The translations under genes were made by a program, and so were the position numbers. The notes under the pieces were generated by a model. The model was not told the origin of the DNA and did no database searches. It saw nothing but the letters and a program-made list of their open reading frames with translations. 8,458 nt of DNA from Propionibacteriaceae bacterium (GTDB lineage Bacteria; Actinomycetota; Actinomycetes; Propionibacteriales; Propionibacteriaceae). Positions 5,723 through 8,458 of the stretch are shown one piece after another; within the stretch, counting starts at the first letter, position 1, and each line of letters begins with the position of its first letter. The DNA is taken from NCBI GenBank assembly GCA_020438595.1, contig JAGQUI010000101.1, forward strand, positions 1 to 8,458, read 5' to 3'.

Positions 5723-6883
5723 TCAGGTCTCCAGCGGCCCCAGCCAGGCGGACGCGACCGTGCCGTGCGCGGACTCGGGATCCGACGGGTGGAACATCCC
5801 GGCCAGCACGTCCCGGTAGAGCCGGCTCAGCTCGCTGGACGCGAAGTACGCCGACCCGCCCGAGACCAGCAGCGCGTCGTCCACGACCGACTTCGCCGTG
5901 GTCACCGCCCGGTGTTTCACCCCGGCCAGCAGTGAGAACCAGCGCGGCCCGTGGTCGGCGAGGGTGTCCACATCGCGGCACAGGGCGTCCAGCTGCGGCG
6001 GCAGCGCGTCGTAGGCCAGCGCCATGTCGGCGATCCGCCAGCGGATGTCGGGGTCCTGGGCGTACGTCCGGCCGGACTTCTTCGACCGCCTTCGGCCGAC
6101 CGTCTCGACCGCCACGTCGAGCGCGCGGCGCGCGATCCCGGTGTAGACCGACGCGAGCAGCAGCTCGAACACACTGAAGATGCCGAACACGATCGGGTCG
6201 GGGTTCGGCCCCGGCTCGACCCGGCGCACCACCTTCTCGGCCGGCGCGACGACGCCGTGCAGCTCGGTCGTGCGTGACTGGGTGGCCCGCATGCCGAGGG
6301 TGTCCCAGTCGTCGCGGGTGACCACGTGCTCGCTGCGCGGCACGAACGCGTAGACGAGCTTCGGGGCGTCCGGGCTGGTGGTGTCGAGGCCGTGCAGGCC
6401 CAGCTGCGTCCACACCGGGGCCAGCGACGTGAAGATCTTGGTGCCGTTGAAGGCGTACGCGCCGCCGTCCAGCGGCAGCGCCTCGGTGTCGCTGCCGAAC
6501 AGCACCAGGTCGTTGCCGGCCTCGCTGATCCCGAACGCGAACACCTCGCCGGCGACCGCCCCCTCGTGGACGAACCGCAGGCTGTCGACGCCGCGGTCGG
6601 CGAGCACCTTCGCCACGCCCGTCCAGACCAGGTGCATGTTGATCGCCAGCGCGGTCGCCGGGGCGGCGGACGCGAGCCGCTGCTGCAGGACGGACGCCTC
6701 GGCCAGGCCCAGGCCACCACCGCCCAGTTCGGCCGGGGCGAGGATGGCGAGGTAGCCGGCGGCCCTCAGGTCGGCGAGGTCGTCGTCGGGGAAGGTGTTG
6801 GCGTGGTCGTGGGTCGCCGCCCGGGCGTGCAGGCGGCCGAGCAGCTCGTCGGAGAGGACGGACGCAGAGTCGAAGGCTGTCAT
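5723..6883 (-). CDS. Acyl-CoA dehydrogenase-fold flavoprotein
   Basis: A 386-residue protein with the acyl-CoA dehydrogenase architecture: N-terminal helical domain (about 1-115), beta domain (about 116-220) and C-terminal helical domain (about 225-380). ISEAGND (119-125) is the counterpart of the family's TEP-AGSD flavin/substrate loop, and FNGTKIFTSLAP (145-156) of its NGxKxxIT-x-A motif. LGMRATQSRTTELHGVVAPAEKVV (196-219) is also typical. Near the C-terminus, LVSGGSAYF (339-347) is followed by RLYRDVLAGMFHPSDPESAH (354-373) instead of the usual IYEGT with its catalytic glutamate; this resembles the acyl-CoA_dh_2 (PF08028) group, which includes flavin monooxygenases. E240 lies one residue from the alternative catalytic position of isovaleryl-CoA dehydrogenase in my hand alignment. 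Reaction and substrate are therefore unassigned. The ATG at 6883 has GAGGA seven bases upstream. The gene is convergent with the methyltransferase and divergent from the LacI-family gene, a possible regulator. Confidence 0.88.
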   Translation of the reverse strand: MTAFDSASVLSDELLGRLHARAATHDHANTFPDDDLADLRAAGYLAILAPAELGGGGLGLAEASVLQQRLASAAPATALAINMHLVWTGVAKVLADRGVDSLRFVHEGAVAGEVFAFGISEAGNDLVLFGSDTEALPLDGGAYAFNGTKIFTSLAPVWTQLGLHGLDTTSPDAPKLVYAFVPRSEHVVTRDDWDTLGMRATQSRTTELHGVVAPAEKVVRRVEPGPNPDPIVFGIFSVFELLLASVYTGIARRALDVAVETVGRRRSKKSGRTYAQDPDIRWRIADMALAYDALPPQLDALCRDVDTLADHGPRWFSLLAGVKHRAVTTAKSVVDDALLVSGGSAYFASSELSRLYRDVLAGMFHPSDPESAHGTVASAWLGPLET

Positions 6884-6890
6884 GCCCCGA

Positions 6891-6895
6891 TCCTC
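6891..6895 (-). promoter_or_regulatory. Ribosome binding site of the acyl-CoA dehydrogenase-like gene
   Basis: GAGGA on the minus strand, seven bases before the ATG at 6883. It decides the start: the minus-strand frame remains open far upstream (to about 8386), but that part is antisense to the LacI-family gene. Confidence 0.6.
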
Positions 6896-6918
6896 GCACC
6901 TCGCCGGGTTGGAGGCGT

Positions 6919-6955
6919 GTGGACCGGGTGGGGGACGGTTCCTGACTCGGTCCAC
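6919..6955. repeat. Inverted repeat GTGGACCG-N21-CGGTCCAC, possible operator or leader hairpin
   Basis: Perfect eight-base arms at 6919-6926 and 6948-6955 are separated by 21 bases. They lie between the acyl-CoA dehydrogenase-like gene and the LacI-family gene. The arm centres are 29 bases apart, just under three helical turns. Possible roles are paired repressor half-sites or a hairpin in the 5' leader of the flavoprotein mRNA. A further TCCACC occurs at 6966-6971. Confidence 0.4.
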
Positions 6956-6987
6956 CCCAGCCTGATCCACCGGCGGCGAACGGGGGC

Positions 6988-6997
6988 AGGATAGTCT
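6988..6997. promoter_or_regulatory. Overlapping back-to-back -10-like elements between the LacI-family and flavoprotein genes
   Basis: The stretch AGGATAGTCT contains TAGTCT on the plus strand (6992-6997) and TATCCT on the minus strand (6993-6988). Both fit the actinobacterial TANNNT pattern. The plus element would give the LacI-family gene a leader of about 24 bases. The minus element would give the flavoprotein gene a leader of about 100 bases that contains the 6919-6955 inverted repeat. No -35 boxes are evident. Confidence 0.25.
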
Positions 6998-7014
6998 TCG
7001 GCGGGTTCGCGGAC

Positions 7015-7022
7015 GGAGGTGA
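7015..7022 (+). promoter_or_regulatory. Ribosome binding site of the LacI-family gene
   Basis: GGAGGTGA is followed by five bases and then the GTG at 7028. An in-frame GTG at 7019 lies inside this site and so cannot be the main start. Confidence 0.75.
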
Positions 7023-7027
7023 GCGGC

Positions 7028-8032
7028 GTGGCGACCAGGGACGACGTGGCCCGGCTGGCCGGCGTGTCCGCGAGCACGGTCTCGTACGCGATCAGCGGCC
7101 GCCGCAGCATCTCCGCAGAGACCCGCGAACGCGTGCTCGCCGCGATGCGCGAACTGGACTACACCCCGAACGCCTTCGCCCGCGGCCTCGCCGGCGCCCG
7201 CAAGGGCATCCTCGCGCTGAACTACCCGCTGCGCGACGAGGGCTGGTCGCCGATGGAGGTGCGCTACTTCGAGACTGCCACCCAGGCGGCCCACGAACTC
7301 GGCTTCCAGTTGCTGCTGTGGCCGAACGCGGCCGACGACGTCGCCAGCCTCACCGCCCTCGTCTCCCAGCAGCTCGTCGACGGCGTGATCGTGATGGAGG
7401 TGCAGTGGGACGACCCCCGGGTCGAGCTGTTCAAGGAGCGCGGCGTCCGGTTCGTCCTGCTGGGCCGCAACTCCGATCCGTCCGGCCTGGACTTCGTCGA
7501 CACCGACTTCCGAGCCAGCGCACGCACGGCCCTGGAGTACCTCGTCGACCGCGGCCACCGCGACATCCTGTTCGTCGGCGAGGACCGGGTCGAGCAGGGC
7601 CACGGGCCGATGGTGCGCACCATCAATGAGCTGGAGGCCAGCGCGCGCCGGTTCGGGGTCTCGCTCGACCGGTTCGCCGGCCCGCGCACCTACGGCACCG
7701 GCCGGGCGGCGTATCGGCACCTCGCGACATCCGGGCGCCCGGTCACGGCCGCCATCGTGTTCAACGACCAGGCCACGGTGGGCTTCGTCAACGCCGCCCA
7801 GCTCGCGGGCGTCTCGGTGCCGGGCGATCTCTCCGTCCTCTCGATCGGCATGGGCGAGGAAGCGGCCGAGGTCGACCCGCCGGTGACCACGGTCACCCCG
7901 CCCGTCGCGGCGCTCACCGACACCGCGGTCCGGATGCTCGTCGGCGCCGTGGAGGGCCATCCGGCCACCCAGTCCGAGGTGCTGATGGACGCGCCGCTGG
8001 TCGAGCGCGGCAGCGTCCGCGACCTGACCTGA
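7028..8032 (+). CDS. LacI-family transcriptional regulator
   Basis: A 334-residue LacI/GalR-family regulator, normally a dimeric or tetrameric repressor released or activated by a small ligand, often a sugar. The N-terminal helix-turn-helix, TRDDVARLAGVSASTVSYAI (3-22), is canonical, followed by SAETRERVLAAMRELDYTPN (29-48) and the hinge region FARGLAG (50-56). A periplasmic-binding-protein-like effector domain fills about 60-330, with QQLVDGVIVM (114-123), GRNSDPSGLDFVDTDF (146-161), AAIVFNDQATVGF (241-253) and GDLSVLSIG (266-274). Length is standard. The start is the GTG at 7028. It is divergent from the acyl-CoA dehydrogenase-like gene and 96 bases upstream of the SseB-like gene. The ligand cannot be told: no transporter or glycoside hydrolase gene is nearby. 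Autoregulation is common in this family, and candidate sites are the inverted repeats at 6919-6955 and 8065-8097. Confidence 0.94.
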   Translation: MATRDDVARLAGVSASTVSYAISGRRSISAETRERVLAAMRELDYTPNAFARGLAGARKGILALNYPLRDEGWSPMEVRYFETATQAAHELGFQLLLWPNAADDVASLTALVSQQLVDGVIVMEVQWDDPRVELFKERGVRFVLLGRNSDPSGLDFVDTDFRASARTALEYLVDRGHRDILFVGEDRVEQGHGPMVRTINELEASARRFGVSLDRFAGPRTYGTGRAAYRHLATSGRPVTAAIVFNDQATVGFVNAAQLAGVSVPGDLSVLSIGMGEEAAEVDPPVTTVTPPVAALTDTAVRMLVGAVEGHPATQSEVLMDAPLVERGSVRDLT

Positions 8033-8064
8033 CCCTTGCGCGCGGCTGCCACCCGTGCCACCAT

Positions 8065-8097
8065 TGATCGACGCGTTTTGTCGACGCGCGTCGATCA
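8065..8097. repeat. 11-base inverted repeat with an internal 14-base palindrome: operator or terminator
   Basis: TGATCGACGCG (8065-8075) and CGCGTCGATCA (8087-8097) are perfect arms around an 11-base loop beginning TTTTG. Inside, TCGACGCGCGTCGA (8081-8094) is a perfect palindrome with a central CG, so TCGACGCG/CGCGTCGA occurs three times. Even palindromes with a central CG are typical of LacI-family operators. The site lies 32 bases after the LacI-family stop and 31 bases before the SseB-like start. It could be the operator of the next gene, or a stem-loop terminator for the regulator; no U-tract follows the second arm. Confidence 0.55.
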
Positions 8098-8115
8098 TGA
8101 GGATTGGCGACTTCT

Positions 8116-8122
8116 GAGGGGA
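8116..8122 (+). promoter_or_regulatory. Ribosome binding site of the SseB-like gene
   Basis: GAGGGGA lies six bases before the ATG at 8129. It supports this frame over the other open frames that cross the region. Confidence 0.6.
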
Positions 8123-8128
8123 CGATCG

Positions 8129-8458
8129 ATGCCGACCATCACCACCGTTCGAGCAGCGCTGCGGACAGTCGTCGCCGAGGGGTGGACGTCGCGCACCCAG
8201 TTCGAACTCGCCTCGGCACTCGGGCCGGCCCGCCTCTACGTCCCGCTCGCCGTCGATCCCGCGGACGACGAGCTGCCGCGGCGCGGGGACCGTCGCGGTG
8301 AACGCTGGCTGATGGCCTTCACCGCCCCCGATCCGCTCGCCCTGCGCACGCGGCGGCACTCCCGCCGGATCCGCTTCGCCGAGCACACCGGCGGTGAACT
8401 GCTCCGCCTGGCCTGCAAGCGGGGCTGTGGCGTGCTGCTCGAGGCGGGCACCGACCTC
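8129..8458 (+). CDS. SseB-family N-terminal domain protein (cut by window edge)
   Basis: The first 110 residues of a plus-strand gene still open at the right edge. After a helical start (about 5-32), the sequence follows the SseB N-terminal domain pattern: ARLYVPLAVDP (34-44) as a beta strand with VP, a charged loop, RGERWLMAFTAPDPL (56-70) matching the family's G-x-x-L-x-AFTS step, then ELLRLACKRGCGVLLEAGTDL (90-110), where family members usually have G-hydrophobic-x-x-N-P-G. Here that asparagine-proline pair is replaced by EAG. SseB-domain proteins are common in Actinobacteria, and few have a known role; one branch enhances serine transport or sulfurtransferase-type activities in other bacteria, which should not be carried over here. 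The ATG at 8129 has a good ribosome binding site. A 31-base gap separates it from a strong inverted repeat, which may control it. The family call is moderately firm; the function is unknown. Confidence 0.65.
   Translation, partial: MPTITTVRAALRTVVAEGWTSRTQFELASALGPARLYVPLAVDPADDELPRRGDRRGERWLMAFTAPDPLALRTRRHSRRIRFAEHTGGELLRLACKRGCGVLLEAGTDL

Noticed and set aside
5723..6883. Naming the flavoprotein as a DszC-type monooxygenase or a specific acyl-CoA dehydrogenase
   Set aside because: The C-terminal motif only hints at the acyl-CoA_dh_2 group. Substrate and reaction cannot be fixed by eye.
8098..8118. A six-codon reading frame (MRIGDF) before the SseB-like gene, as a leader peptide
   Set aside because: It lacks a ribosome binding site, and its ATG partly arises from the end of the inverted repeat. 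Nothing else suggests attenuation.
6884..8386. Upstream extension of the flavoprotein frame on the minus strand
   Set aside because: The frame stays open, but this part is antisense to the LacI-family gene and not protein-like. The ATG at 6883 with its GAGGA site starts a full-length domain.
1..8458. Mobile elements, CRISPR arrays, tRNA/rRNA genes, toxin-antitoxin or phage-defence genes
   Set aside because: I see no transposase or integrase, terminal repeats, spaced direct repeats, conserved RNA gene sequence or defence motif. The genes are housekeeping-like and the base composition is even.

Overview
The window is very GC-rich. It uses GTG as well as ATG starts, has strong purine-rich ribosome binding sites and tightly packed genes, and its recognisable proteins are of actinobacterial type. 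It looks like ordinary chromosomal DNA from a high-GC Actinomycetota. I cannot name the genus. I see no tRNA or rRNA gene, insertion sequence, prophage, CRISPR array or change in base composition.

Layout. (1) Positions 1-2795, minus strand: a copper-handling operon. A fused CopD/CtaG-type membrane protein is followed, with a 4-base GTGA overlap, by a copper P1B-type ATPase that runs off the left edge. (2) 2796-2899: a divergent promoter region with two abutting inverted repeats. (3) 2900-4243, plus: a ThrE-family threonine/serine exporter. (4) 4244-4501: a 258-base gap with several GC-rich inverted repeats. (5) 4502-5721, plus: a two-gene sirohaem/precorrin-2 operon, a short precorrin-2 dehydrogenase and a uroporphyrinogen-III C-methyltransferase, again joined by a GTGA overlap. 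(6) 5723-6883, minus: an acyl-CoA-dehydrogenase-fold flavoprotein, convergent with the methyltransferase and only one base away. (7) 6884-7027: a divergent promoter region. (8) 7028-8032, plus: a LacI-family repressor. (9) 8033-8128: a short gap with an 11+11-base inverted repeat. (10) 8129-8458, plus: the N-terminal part of an SseB-like protein that runs off the right edge.

Two small units make functional sense. The copper operon probably couples metal export with copper supply or assembly for cytochrome c oxidase. The sirohaem pair would turn uroporphyrinogen III into sirohydrochlorin; the ferrochelatase and the sirohaem-using reductases are not in the window. The LacI regulator could control itself, the divergent flavoprotein gene, or the SseB-like gene. 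No sugar transporter or glycosidase is present to suggest its ligand.

I did not find a convincing undescribed system. The points most worth checking are the regulatory inverted repeats, the non-canonical C-terminus of the acyl-CoA-dehydrogenase-like protein, and the shortened precorrin-2 dehydrogenase.
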